Origin: an uncultured Flavobacteriales bacterium
GTDB taxonomy: Bacteria; Bacteroidota; Bacteroidia; Flavobacteriales_D; Sanyastnellaceae
Reading direction: 5' to 3'
Length of the DNA: 12,840 nt
NCBI GenBank assembly: GCA_938092195.1
Contig: CALKHD010000084.1
Span: forward strand, 1 to 12,840
Under the pieces are notes generated by a model that had not been told where the DNA came from, searched no databases, and saw only the letters and a program-made list of their open reading frames with translations. The translations under genes were made by a program, and so were the position numbers. Of the stretch, positions 1-6,931 are shown piece after piece; positions within the stretch are counted from its first letter, which is position 1; every line of letters begins with the position of its first letter.

Positions 1-152
1 TGGTCGTGGCCTTTGTGGTTGGAGGGTACTTTGGAAGCAAAGTGGCCCTGTCCTTGGACCCCCTGAAAGTCCGGCTCGCCTTCGGTCTGGTGATGCTGTT
101 TGTCGCCGTGCGAATGATCATCCAAACCACAAAAAGCCTCTGGGATGCCTGA
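1..152 (+). CDS. TauE/SafE-family membrane protein, C-terminal end (partial)
   Basis: The frame beginning at base 3 is open from the left edge and gives 49 residues ending at a TGA at 150-152. The piece holds a hydrophobic Gly-rich segment (VVAFVVGGYFGSK), a short polar turn (LSLDPLKVR), a second hydrophobic segment (LAFGLVMLFVAVRMII) and a short hydrophilic tail. This hydrophobic pattern with a G-x-x-x-G-S-x-x-A motif before the last helix is how TauE/SafE (DUF81) exporters of sulfite, sulfoacetate and other organic anions typically end. It is an inner-membrane protein; the substrate cannot be told from this fragment. The following amidohydrolase start overlaps its stop by 8 bases, so the two are probably cotranscribed. 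The family call rests on a short tail only. Confidence 0.6.
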   Translation, partial: VVAFVVGGYFGSKVALSLDPLKVRLAFGLVMLFVAVRMIIQTTKSLWDA

Positions 153-1383
153 TATGCTGAAAAACGCCATTCGACAAGCGGCCTTGGAGGCCACCGGAAC
201 CGTTCGCGCACACCGGAGGCACATCCATTTGAATCCAGAGCCTTCCTTCTCAGAGGAAAAAACCGGAGCCTATGTGGCCAACGCCTTGAATGACATGGGC
301 ATCGTATACAGCACCGGTTGGTGCGCCGATCGGGGCGCCGCTGGAATTGTGGCCCACATTGAAGGTTCTGAACCCGGCGTGAAGCAAATGGCATTGAGGG
401 CAGACATGGACGCTCTGCCCATCCAAGAGGTGGAACGGCCCCATGCCAGCCAGGTGCCTGGGTGGATGCACGCCTGCGGCCACGATGCCCACACCGCCTG
501 TCTGCTCGGGGCAGCTCAAGTCCTTCAAGACACCAAGCACCTTTGGAAGGGCACGGTCCAATTGATTTTCCAGCCCGGAGAAGAAATTCTACCCGGTGGT
601 GCATCGCTCATGGTGACCGAAGGGGCCTTGGCCAAAAACGCCTCCACAACGGGCCCTGGACGGGCTTTCGAACCCCACGTTCAGGGCATCATTGGTCAAC
701 ATGTCTACCCTCAGCTCGACGCAGGCACGGTTGGGTTTAGAAGTGGTGCATACATGGCCGCTGCAGATGAGATTCAAATTCGGATTTACGGCCAGGGTGG
801 ACACGCCGCACTCCCCCATCGCACCGCAGATCCCGTGGTGGCTTCTGCCCACATCATCACCGCTTTGCAGACCGTCGTGAGCCGCAATTGCGACCCCATT
901 CAGCCGGCTGTTTTGACCTTCGGAAAGATCAGTGGTGGTCATGCCCGCAATGTGATCCCCAATGAAGTGGTGCTCGACGGCACCCTGCGGACCTATGACG
1001 ATTCCACCGCCAAGTCCCTTCGTGCTGCCATAGTGCGCATCGCTGAATCCACTGCACAAGCCATGGGAGCCCGGGCCGAGGTCGACATTGCTGTGGGTTA
1101 CCCTGCGGTCGTCAACGACCCTGAGTTGACCGCCAAGTGCAAAAAGAAGGCCCAGGAACTGTTGGGTTCAGAGCGGGTCGTGGACCTCCCATTGCGCATG
1201 ACGGGAGAAGACTTTAGTTATTACCAAAAGGTGGTGCCTGGCTGCTTCTATCGCTTGGGCACGGGCGGCGATGGCCCTGGGTGTCGCTCTGGACTCCACA
1301 CTTCAGAGTTCGACATCAACGAAGATGCCCTTCAAACAGGGGCAGAAATGATGGCCTGGCTGGCCGCTACAGAAGAGCCTTGA
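145..1383 (+). CDS. M20D-family metallo-amidohydrolase (N-acyl amino acid / hippurate hydrolase type)
   Basis: This is a 412-residue cytosolic zinc-dependent hydrolase of the M20D family, which cleaves N-acyl amino acids (hippurate, acetylated or auxin-conjugated amino acids). Conserved blocks are visible in order: RADMDALPIQE (85-95), MHACGHDAHTA (108-118), FQPGEE (142-147), GQHVYP (184-189), the dimerisation-domain motif GQGGHAALPH (216-225), RNVIPNE (268-274), TGEDFSYY (353-360) and LHTSEFD (384-390). The expected metal ligands are present: Cys111, His113, a Glu of the GEE motif (146-147), His186 and His385. There is no signal peptide, and the length fits the family. The start at 145 overlaps the preceding exporter gene by 8 bases; an ATG at 154, one base past that stop, is equally possible. 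The exact substrate cannot be read from the sequence. It converges on recQ with a 9-bp gap and no terminator between them. Confidence 0.9.
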   Translation: MPDMLKNAIRQAALEATGTVRAHRRHIHLNPEPSFSEEKTGAYVANALNDMGIVYSTGWCADRGAAGIVAHIEGSEPGVKQMALRADMDALPIQEVERPHASQVPGWMHACGHDAHTACLLGAAQVLQDTKHLWKGTVQLIFQPGEEILPGGASLMVTEGALAKNASTTGPGRAFEPHVQGIIGQHVYPQLDAGTVGFRSGAYMAAADEIQIRIYGQGGHAALPHRTADPVVASAHIITALQTVVSRNCDPIQPAVLTFGKISGGHARNVIPNEVVLDGTLRTYDDSTAKSLRAAIVRIAESTAQAMGARAEVDIAVGYPAVVNDPELTAKCKKKAQELLGSERVVDLPLRMTGEDFSYYQKVVPGCFYRLGTGGDGPGCRSGLHTSEFDINEDALQTGAEMMAWLAATEEP

Positions 1384-1392
1384 GCAGAGGGT

Positions 1393-3612
1393 TCAGTTGG
1401 CTACTTCGCTCATGAATTTGATGCGAACCAGCCGGACTTCCTCCTCACTGTAAGCATCTTCCATTTCCTCCATGACTTCGGCGACGGTTCCTTCCGCGCT
1501 TTCCATGAAGCATTCCCAGAGCTCTTCGATGCTGTCTTCATCGAGGTACTCTTCAATGACATAGTCCAGCCCCACTTTGGTGCCAGAGGCCACAATGCCT
1601 TCAATGGAATCGAGCAACTCATCCACAGTACATTTCTGAGCGTTGGCGATGTCTTCCAAGGACATCCGCCGGTCCAGCTTTTGAATGATGTTCACTTTCC
1701 CGGCATTCCGTCCAGCGACGCTGCGGACCACCAGGTCGCTCATGCGTTCGATGCCTTCGCTTTCAATGTGCTTTTGAATCAACGCAATGAAGGGTGCTCC
1801 AAACTTGCGAACCTTGGATGCGCCGACGCCATTGATCATCAACAGCTCGTCTTCTTTGCAAGGGTAATGGGTGGCCATCTCTTCCAAACTGGGGTCGGAA
1901 AAAATGACAAATGGAGGAAGCGTAAGGCGGTCCGCTTCCGACTTTCTAAGGCTCTGAAGCATGTCCAAAAGAGGCTGATCCAAAGCCACTCCAGACGCTT
2001 CTGGCTCTACCGACCGCACACGAATGCCCTTGTCTTTGTACAGCGTAAACTCACAGGGACTCTCCATGAAGGCCACACCGGCCTCGGTCAGCGAAAGCAC
2101 GCCAAACTCTTCGGTCTTCTTGCTTAAAAAGCCGGCCAACACAATTTGACGAATGATCCCGTCCCAAGCTTCTGCCGGGGCCAGTTCTTCGCCCGACCCA
2201 TTGAAGTCCGCAACCTTTTCACCAGCATAAGTGGACGTCTCTTGCGTCTCATTGCCCAGCAACACATCCCGCAGGAACCCTGCGCGGTGTCGTCCTCCAG
2301 TCGCCTTGACCAGGTTCAACAAATGAACGGCGATGTCTTTTCCCTCGTAGGGCTCTGGCGGATTGCGGGCGTTGTCGTCCATGTCCCAACCCGGGCCATT
2401 CTTTTCGTCGAATTCTTCACCGAAATAGTGGAGGATGTACTTCCTTCTCGAAGTTGGCGTTTCGGCGTAGCCCGAAACCTCTTGCAGCAACTGCATCCCG
2501 ATTTCTCGTTCCGCAATGGCCTTGCCCGACAGGAATTTCTCCAGCTTTTCCATGTCCTGAAGGCCATAGAACGCAATGCAATGCCCCTCTCCTCCGTCGC
2601 GACCCGCTCGGCCCGTTTCTTGGTAGTAGGCCTCCAAAGACTTGGGCATGTCGTAGTGGATGACAAACCGCACATCCGGTTTGTCGATGCCCATTCCAAA
2701 TGCGATGGTGGCCACAATCACATCCACATCCTGCATCAGGAACTGATCCTGTTTTCGGCTGCGCTGTGCTGAATCCATGCCCGCATGGTAAGCCGCAGCT
2801 CGGACGCCATTGACTTTGAGTGTGTCGGCGATTTCCTCAACCTTCTTTCGACTCAGACAATAGACAATTCCGCTCCGGCCTCGGTTTTCTATGGCGTGCT
2901 GTACCACCTGTTTAAGGGCGTCCACCTTGGGACGCACTTCGTAAAAGAGATTGGGGCGATTGAAGCTGGCCTTGAAGACGTCAGCTTCGAGGATGCCCAA
3001 ATTCTTCTGAATGTCATGTTGAACCTTCGGGGTGGCCGTGGCCGTCAAAGCGATGATGGGAAACTGACCGATTCCGTCGATGATTTCTTTGAGCCTTCGG
3101 TATTCCGGACGGAAATCATGTCCCCACTCAGAAATGCAGTGGGCCTCATCAATGGCAAAAAAGCTCAGCCTCACCGACCGCAGAAAGTCGGCGTTCTCCG
3201 CTTTGTTCAAGGATTCTGGTGCCACATAAAGAAGCTTCGTGCGGCCCGTGGCCACAGCTTCTTTCACCCGAGCCATCTCCAATTTGCTCAAAGAGCTATT
3301 GAGGAAATGTGCAATGTCCGGATCATCAGAGTGGCTCCGAATGGCGTCCACCTGATTCTTCATCAGGGCAATCAAAGGGCTGACGACAATGGCCGTCCCT
3401 TCTTGAATCAAGGCGGGCAACTGATAGCAAAGGGACTTGCCTCCGCCTGTCGGCATGATGACGAATGCATTCTTTCCAGCCATCAAGCTGGTCACCACTT
3501 GTTCCTGCTCTCCCTTGAATTGGTTGAATCCAAAGAACCGCTCCAATCCTTCGTGGATCGAGGCTCCGACAAGTGAGTCAGCATTTACAAAAGGGTCAAC
3601 GGGAGTCTCCAT
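1393..3612 (-). CDS. recQ: ATP-dependent DNA helicase RecQ (zinc cysteines absent)
   Basis: This is a 739-residue 3'-5' DNA helicase for recombination and replication-fork repair. The helicase core carries Walker A TGGGKS (55-60), DEAH (155-158), the RecQ aromatic-rich loop CISEWGHDFRPEY (159-171), motif III ALTATATP (188-195), motif IV GIVYCLSRKK (248-257) and motif VI QETGRAGRDG (331-340). Next come a degenerate zinc-binding region (about 378-420), a winged-helix RQC region (about 425-530), an HRDC domain (about 545-616) containing the hairpin INGVGASKVRKFG, and an acidic C-terminal extension (about 617-739) with a helix-turn-helix look (MSLEDIANAQKCTVDELLDS). The four cysteines that hold zinc in E. 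coli RecQ are all missing: Ser388 stands in the CRR position and GPGWDMDDN (406-414) replaces the CxxCxxC cluster. The frame is otherwise intact. The gene is divergent from kdsD with 91 bp between the starts. Confidence 0.96.
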   Translation of the reverse strand: METPVDPFVNADSLVGASIHEGLERFFGFNQFKGEQEQVVTSLMAGKNAFVIMPTGGGKSLCYQLPALIQEGTAIVVSPLIALMKNQVDAIRSHSDDPDIAHFLNSSLSKLEMARVKEAVATGRTKLLYVAPESLNKAENADFLRSVRLSFFAIDEAHCISEWGHDFRPEYRRLKEIIDGIGQFPIIALTATATPKVQHDIQKNLGILEADVFKASFNRPNLFYEVRPKVDALKQVVQHAIENRGRSGIVYCLSRKKVEEIADTLKVNGVRAAAYHAGMDSAQRSRKQDQFLMQDVDVIVATIAFGMGIDKPDVRFVIHYDMPKSLEAYYQETGRAGRDGGEGHCIAFYGLQDMEKLEKFLSGKAIAEREIGMQLLQEVSGYAETPTSRRKYILHYFGEEFDEKNGPGWDMDDNARNPPEPYEGKDIAVHLLNLVKATGGRHRAGFLRDVLLGNETQETSTYAGEKVADFNGSGEELAPAEAWDGIIRQIVLAGFLSKKTEEFGVLSLTEAGVAFMESPCEFTLYKDKGIRVRSVEPEASGVALDQPLLDMLQSLRKSEADRLTLPPFVIFSDPSLEEMATHYPCKEDELLMINGVGASKVRKFGAPFIALIQKHIESEGIERMSDLVVRSVAGRNAGKVNIIQKLDRRMSLEDIANAQKCTVDELLDSIEGIVASGTKVGLDYVIEEYLDEDSIEELWECFMESAEGTVAEVMEEMEDAYSEEEVRLVRIKFMSEVAN

Positions 3613-3703
3613 CTAACTTTGATGATTTCAAGATAGGGTACGGGAGGACGAATTCTGTCCATTCTGCCCGTCCGATTTGCAAATAGAGGTCCCTCATTCA
3701 CGC
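3613..3703. promoter_or_regulatory. Divergent recQ/kdsD promoter region
   Basis: These 91 bp separate the two divergent start codons and must hold promoters for both genes unless they lie inside coding sequence. On the + strand TAACTTTG (3614-3621) fits the Bacteroidota -7 consensus TAnnTTTG, which would start the kdsD operon near 3628 with a leader of about 75 bases. No good TTG/TTTG -33 box sits 17-23 bases upstream of it, so the call is weak. A perfect 10-bp palindrome, ATTTGCAAAT, lies at 3675-3684 and could be an operator. I found no convincing -7 box for recQ on the - strand. Confidence 0.35.
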
Positions 3704-4699
3704 ATGACCAAGCCAACACCCGAATCCCTAGAGGCTGCTCGCCGCACCATTGATATGGAGGCCAAAGCCATTGGCCAGCTGAGCGGGCGAATTGGGGATG
3801 GTTTTGAACGGATCGTCCAATTGATTTTGAGTCAAGGACATCGAAGCGGAAAACTGGTATTCACGGGCATTGGAAAGAGTGCAGATGTGGCACGAAAAAC
3901 CGTCGCCACGTTGAACAGCACGGGCACGCCATCGGCTTTTCTTCACGCTGCTGACGCCCTTCATGGTGATTTGGGTTTGGTGGGAGATGAAGATGTTGTG
4001 GTGGCGGTCTCCAAAAGCGGAGCCACGGCCGAAGTGGTGAAACTGCTGCCCTTGCTTCAGTCGCGTAAAATCGCCATGGTGGCCATGGTCGGGAATGTGG
4101 ACAGCCCTGTGGCCAGGGCATCAGAACACGTTTTGGATGTGAGCGTGGAACAAGAAGCCTGCCCCCATGACCTGGCCCCCACCACGTCTTCCGCTGCTCA
4201 ATTGGCCATGGGAGACGCATTGGCTATGGCCCTTATGGCGGCGCGCGGATTCAGCAGTGAAGATTTTGCACGTCACCATCCCGGAGGAAGTTTGGGCCGG
4301 CGCTTGCTGCTCAAGCTCGGTGACGTGTTGGAGCCAGCTCACCGCGTATATGTGGGCCCAGACAGTGGCCTGAAAGACGTGGTTCCTGCTGTCTCTGCTG
4401 GCCGAGTAGGTGCTGTGGCCGTCTTGGAAAACGGCGAAGAAGAAGGCCGACTTTTGGGCATTGTCACCGACGGGGATTTAAGGAGGGCACTGGAACGCGA
4501 CCCCAAGGAATGGGCCAGCTTGACGGCCCAAGATGTGATGCAGACCCAGCCTCAATGCCTGGCGCCGGACACCTTGGCCGCAGATGCGCTCGAGCGTCTT
4601 GAAAGCCATCGCATTTCCCAAATTGTGGTCCAAGAAGAGAAAGGACGTTTCGCCGGGTTTGTCCACCTCCATCAACTGATGGACGCTGGCATCCGATGA
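3704..4699 (+). CDS. kdsD: Arabinose-5-phosphate isomerase, KdsD/KpsF/GutQ family
   Basis: This enzyme interconverts ribulose 5-phosphate and arabinose 5-phosphate, the first step toward Kdo for lipopolysaccharide. It has 331 residues: an N-terminal SIS sugar-isomerase domain (about 35-185) with TGIGKSADVARK (54-65), SKSGATAEV (103-111), EACPHDLAPT (151-160) and HHPGGSLGRRLL (191-202), then two CBS domains (about 205-265 and 275-331). The residues matching the E. coli KdsD catalytic set are Lys58, Glu110, Glu151 and His192. I chose ATG 3704 because family members begin a few residues before the helix AARRTIDMEAKAI; an in-frame TTG at 3677 would add nine residues unlike the family. Its TGA overlaps the tatC ATG. 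LptB, the LPS transport ATPase, is two genes downstream, which fits a role in LPS rather than sugar-alcohol catabolism. Confidence 0.93.
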   Translation: MTKPTPESLEAARRTIDMEAKAIGQLSGRIGDGFERIVQLILSQGHRSGKLVFTGIGKSADVARKTVATLNSTGTPSAFLHAADALHGDLGLVGDEDVVVAVSKSGATAEVVKLLPLLQSRKIAMVAMVGNVDSPVARASEHVLDVSVEQEACPHDLAPTTSSAAQLAMGDALAMALMAARGFSSEDFARHHPGGSLGRRLLLKLGDVLEPAHRVYVGPDSGLKDVVPAVSAGRVGAVAVLENGEEEGRLLGIVTDGDLRRALERDPKEWASLTAQDVMQTQPQCLAPDTLAADALERLESHRISQIVVQEEKGRFAGFVHLHQLMDAGIR

Positions 4700-5550
4700 C
4701 CCCAACACCCATGAAAGGCCAAGAAGACAAACAGGACGAAATGGGGTTCATGGACCACCTCGAGGAATTGAGGAAGCGGCTCTTCTTTTCCCTGATTTTC
4801 ATCCTGACAGCCGCAACCGTCGTGTTTGTGTCCAAGGACTGGGTCTTCAACCACCTGATTTTTGGGCCGCGAAACCCCGACTTTATCACCTTCCGCGCTT
4901 GGTGCGCATTGAGTCACATGACCGGGGCGGGTGACGCCCTTTGCGTGACCGACATCACCTACGAGCTCATCAACACCTCCATGCTCGGCAACTTCTCTGC
5001 CCACATTTTGGTGTCCGCCATCGGCGGATTCATTGTGGCCTTCCCCCTGACGTTTGGTCAATTTTGGCGGTTCATCAAACCCGGACTCCACGGCGCTGAG
5101 GCTTCTCAAGTTCGGGGGGTGACCTGGGCTGCCAGCGTCCTGTTTTTCATGGGGGTTTCTTTTGGCTACTTCGTGATTGCCCCCTTGAGCCTTCAGTTTT
5201 TGGGCCATTACGAAATTGGAGATGTGCAGGCGCGGATCGCCCTGATGAGTTACCTCAAGACTGTCGCCAGCATCACCCTGGCGGCCGGACTCATTTTCCA
5301 AGTGCCGGTCATCATTCACTTTTTGGCCAAAATGGGCCTGGTGACCCCTGCCGGACTTCGAAAGTTTAGAAAACACACCTTGGTGGCGACCTTGATTGTC
5401 GCAGCCATCATTACCCCTCCAGACCTCACCAGTCAGGTGTTGGTGGCCATGCCCGTGTTGGGACTTTATGAAATCGGCATCCTTCAGGCCAAGCGAATTG
5501 TTCGCCGTCAAAACGCCGAAGAAGCCAAATCAAGCCGCTCCGAATCATGA
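4696..5550 (+). CDS. tatC: Twin-arginine translocase subunit TatC
   Basis: TatC is the inner-membrane receptor for twin-arginine signal peptides and exports folded proteins. This 284-residue protein shows the family pattern: an N-terminal cytoplasmic stretch MGFMDHLEELRKRL (16-29) with Glu24 and Arg26 (E. coli Glu15 and Arg17), six hydrophobic segments, FGPRNPDF (56-63) with the conserved loop proline, FWRFIKPGLHGAE (123-135) with Phe126 and Glu135 (E. coli Phe94 and Glu103), and ITPPDLTSQVLVAMP (239-253) with Asp243 (E. coli Asp211). The first periplasmic loop is long and has Cys70 and Cys83. The residue aligned with E. coli Glu170 in TM4 is Gln202. The start ATG 4696 overlaps the kdsD stop (ATGA), implying coupled translation; ATG 4711 is an alternative start. 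No tatA or tatB is seen in the window. Confidence 0.95.
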   Translation: MTPTPMKGQEDKQDEMGFMDHLEELRKRLFFSLIFILTAATVVFVSKDWVFNHLIFGPRNPDFITFRAWCALSHMTGAGDALCVTDITYELINTSMLGNFSAHILVSAIGGFIVAFPLTFGQFWRFIKPGLHGAEASQVRGVTWAASVLFFMGVSFGYFVIAPLSLQFLGHYEIGDVQARIALMSYLKTVASITLAAGLIFQVPVIIHFLAKMGLVTPAGLRKFRKHTLVATLIVAAIITPPDLTSQVLVAMPVLGLYEIGILQAKRIVRRQNAEEAKSSRSES

Positions 5551-6326
5551 AGCTGACCGCCCACAACATTGTAAAACAATACGGCCGTCGAAAGGTGGTG
5601 AACCAAGTGGGATTTGAGGTCCAAACTGGAGAGGTGGTGGGTCTTTTAGGGCCAAACGGAGCAGGAAAAACGACCTCGTTCTATATGGTCACTGGACTGG
5701 TTCAGCCCGATGGGGGAACGGTCAGTTTGGAGGACAATACCGGAACGGTGCACGACATCACCAGAGAACCCATGTACCGCAGGGCCAAGCGGGGCATTGG
5801 ATACCTGCCCCAAGAGCCCTCTGTATTTCGGAAACTCAGTGTAGAGGACAACATCATGGCCGTCTTGGAGCTTCACAGGAAAGACCCCAACGACAGAAAG
5901 GCCCGGCTCGAAAGCCTCCTCGAAGAGTTTGGCTTGTCCCACGTCCGGAAAAACCGCGGTGATGTCCTGAGTGGCGGAGAAAAACGGAGGACCGAAATTG
6001 CCCGTGCCTTGGCGGCAGACCCTCAATTCATTCTGCTCGACGAGCCTTTTGCCGGGGTCGACCCCATCGCCGTGGAAGACATTCAAACCATTGTTTCGCA
6101 GCTTCGCACCAAGGGCATCGGCATCCTGATCACCGATCACAATGTGCAGGAGACCTTGCACATCACAGACCGGGCTTACCTTTTGTTTGAAGGACAAATC
6201 CTCAAGGCTGGAACGGCCGAAGAGCTCGCGGCAGACCCTCAGGTCCGCAAGGTGTACCTGGGGCAAAACTTTGTGCTCCGCAGCGCCATCAAAGACCCCA
6301 GCGCGGACAACCCGTCTTTGGATTGA
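5547..6326 (+). CDS. lptB: LPS export ABC transporter ATPase LptB
   Basis: LptB is the cytoplasmic ATPase of LptB2FGC, which extracts LPS from the inner membrane and drives it to the outer membrane. The 259-residue protein has Walker A GPNGAGKT (35-42), Q-loop Gln89 in YLPQEPSVFRKLSVEDN (86-102), which is the typical LptB sequence, signature LSGGEKRR (141-148), Walker B FILLDEPFAGVDP (161-173), switch His198 in ITDHNV, and the LptB-specific tail VRKVYLGQNF (233-242). It runs slightly longer than E. coli LptB, with a small insertion near 61-70 and about 15 extra residues at the C terminus. The ATG at 5547 overlaps the tatC stop as ATGA, continuing the coupled kdsD-tatC-lptB string. Its stop lies 7 bp from the ribE stop on the other strand. 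Confidence 0.95.
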   Translation: MKLTAHNIVKQYGRRKVVNQVGFEVQTGEVVGLLGPNGAGKTTSFYMVTGLVQPDGGTVSLEDNTGTVHDITREPMYRRAKRGIGYLPQEPSVFRKLSVEDNIMAVLELHRKDPNDRKARLESLLEEFGLSHVRKNRGDVLSGGEKRRTEIARALAADPQFILLDEPFAGVDPIAVEDIQTIVSQLRTKGIGILITDHNVQETLHITDRAYLLFEGQILKAGTAEELAADPQVRKVYLGQNFVLRSAIKDPSADNPSLD

Positions 6327-6333
6327 AAAAGGT

Positions 6334-6924
6334 TTAGCTCCGGCGTGACATCATTTCTGCCACGTATTTGCCCACCACATCGAATTCCAAATTGACGGCG
6401 TCGCCGACCGATAGGGCATGAAACCCGGTGTGCTCCCAAGTGTATGGGATGATGGTCACCGAAAACCCTTCTGGGGCCGCATCCACCACCGTGAGCGAGA
6501 CCCCATTGACAGTGATGGACCCCTTTTGCACGGTCAAGTGATGATCGGCCACACTGTGTTCAAACCGCAGATTCCAAGAGCCGTCCCGCTCCTCAATGGC
6601 CTGAACCCTGGCCGTGGTGTCCACATGGCCTTGGACGATGTGGCCATCCAAGCGGTCGCCCACTTTGGTGCACCTTTCGAGGTTGATGCGGTCACCGGTT
6701 TTTCGTTCGCCGAGGTTCGTTCTGTTGAGGGTTTCCTCCACTGCCGTCACCGTGTAGAGGTCTCCCTCCACGTCGACCACGGTCAAACAGACGCCATCGT
6801 GGGCCACACTTTGGTCCACCTTCAGTTCGGTTGCCAAAGGTGATTTTACCGTGAAATGACGGTTGGTCCCCTCGTTGCTGAGGGCCGTGATGGTGCCTAA
6901 AGTTTCAATGATGCCTGTGAACAT
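6334..6924 (-). CDS. ribE: Riboflavin synthase, alpha chain
   Basis: This enzyme dismutates two 6,7-dimethyl-8-ribityllumazine molecules into riboflavin and a pyrimidinedione, the last step of vitamin B2 synthesis. The 196 residues contain the two tandem lumazine-binding barrels: barrel 1 starts MFTGIIETLGTI and holds VAHDGVCLTVV (40-50, Cys46); barrel 2 starts at DGHIVQGHVD (93-102) and holds ITVNGVSLTVV (137-147). The length is slightly below the usual 200-215 residues and nothing essential appears missing. The start is fixed by the invariant MFTGI. It sits 7 bp downstream of the T9SS protein gene and probably depends on readthrough from it or on a promoter inside it. It is called ribE in B. 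subtilis-style naming and ribC in E. coli. Confidence 0.96.
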   Translation of the reverse strand: MFTGIIETLGTITALSNEGTNRHFTVKSPLATELKVDQSVAHDGVCLTVVDVEGDLYTVTAVEETLNRTNLGERKTGDRINLERCTKVGDRLDGHIVQGHVDTTARVQAIEERDGSWNLRFEHSVADHHLTVQKGSITVNGVSLTVVDAAPEGFSVTIIPYTWEHTGFHALSVGDAVNLEFDVVGKYVAEMMSRRS

Positions 6925-6931
6925 GGTGGGG

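Noticed and set aside
2371..2451. Frameshift or sequencing error as the cause of the missing RecQ zinc cysteines.
   Set aside because: The frame continues without change into the winged-helix and HRDC domains, and the flanking residues are conserved, so this is a true replacement.
2785..3576. A 263-codon open frame on the + strand opposite recQ, with further ones at 2146-2772 and 1681-2127.
   Set aside because: They mirror the RecQ helicase frame, which carries every helicase motif. None has a recognisable domain.
3677..3703. TTG start that would extend KdsD by nine residues.
   Set aside because: The ATG at 3704 gives the family-typical N-terminus; the extension overlaps the palindrome in the regulatory region.
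4672..5511. A 279-codon open frame on the - strand opposite tatC.
   Set aside because: It is dominated by Gly, His, Gln and Asp, the usual mirror of a hydrophobic membrane gene. tatC motifs are complete on the other strand.
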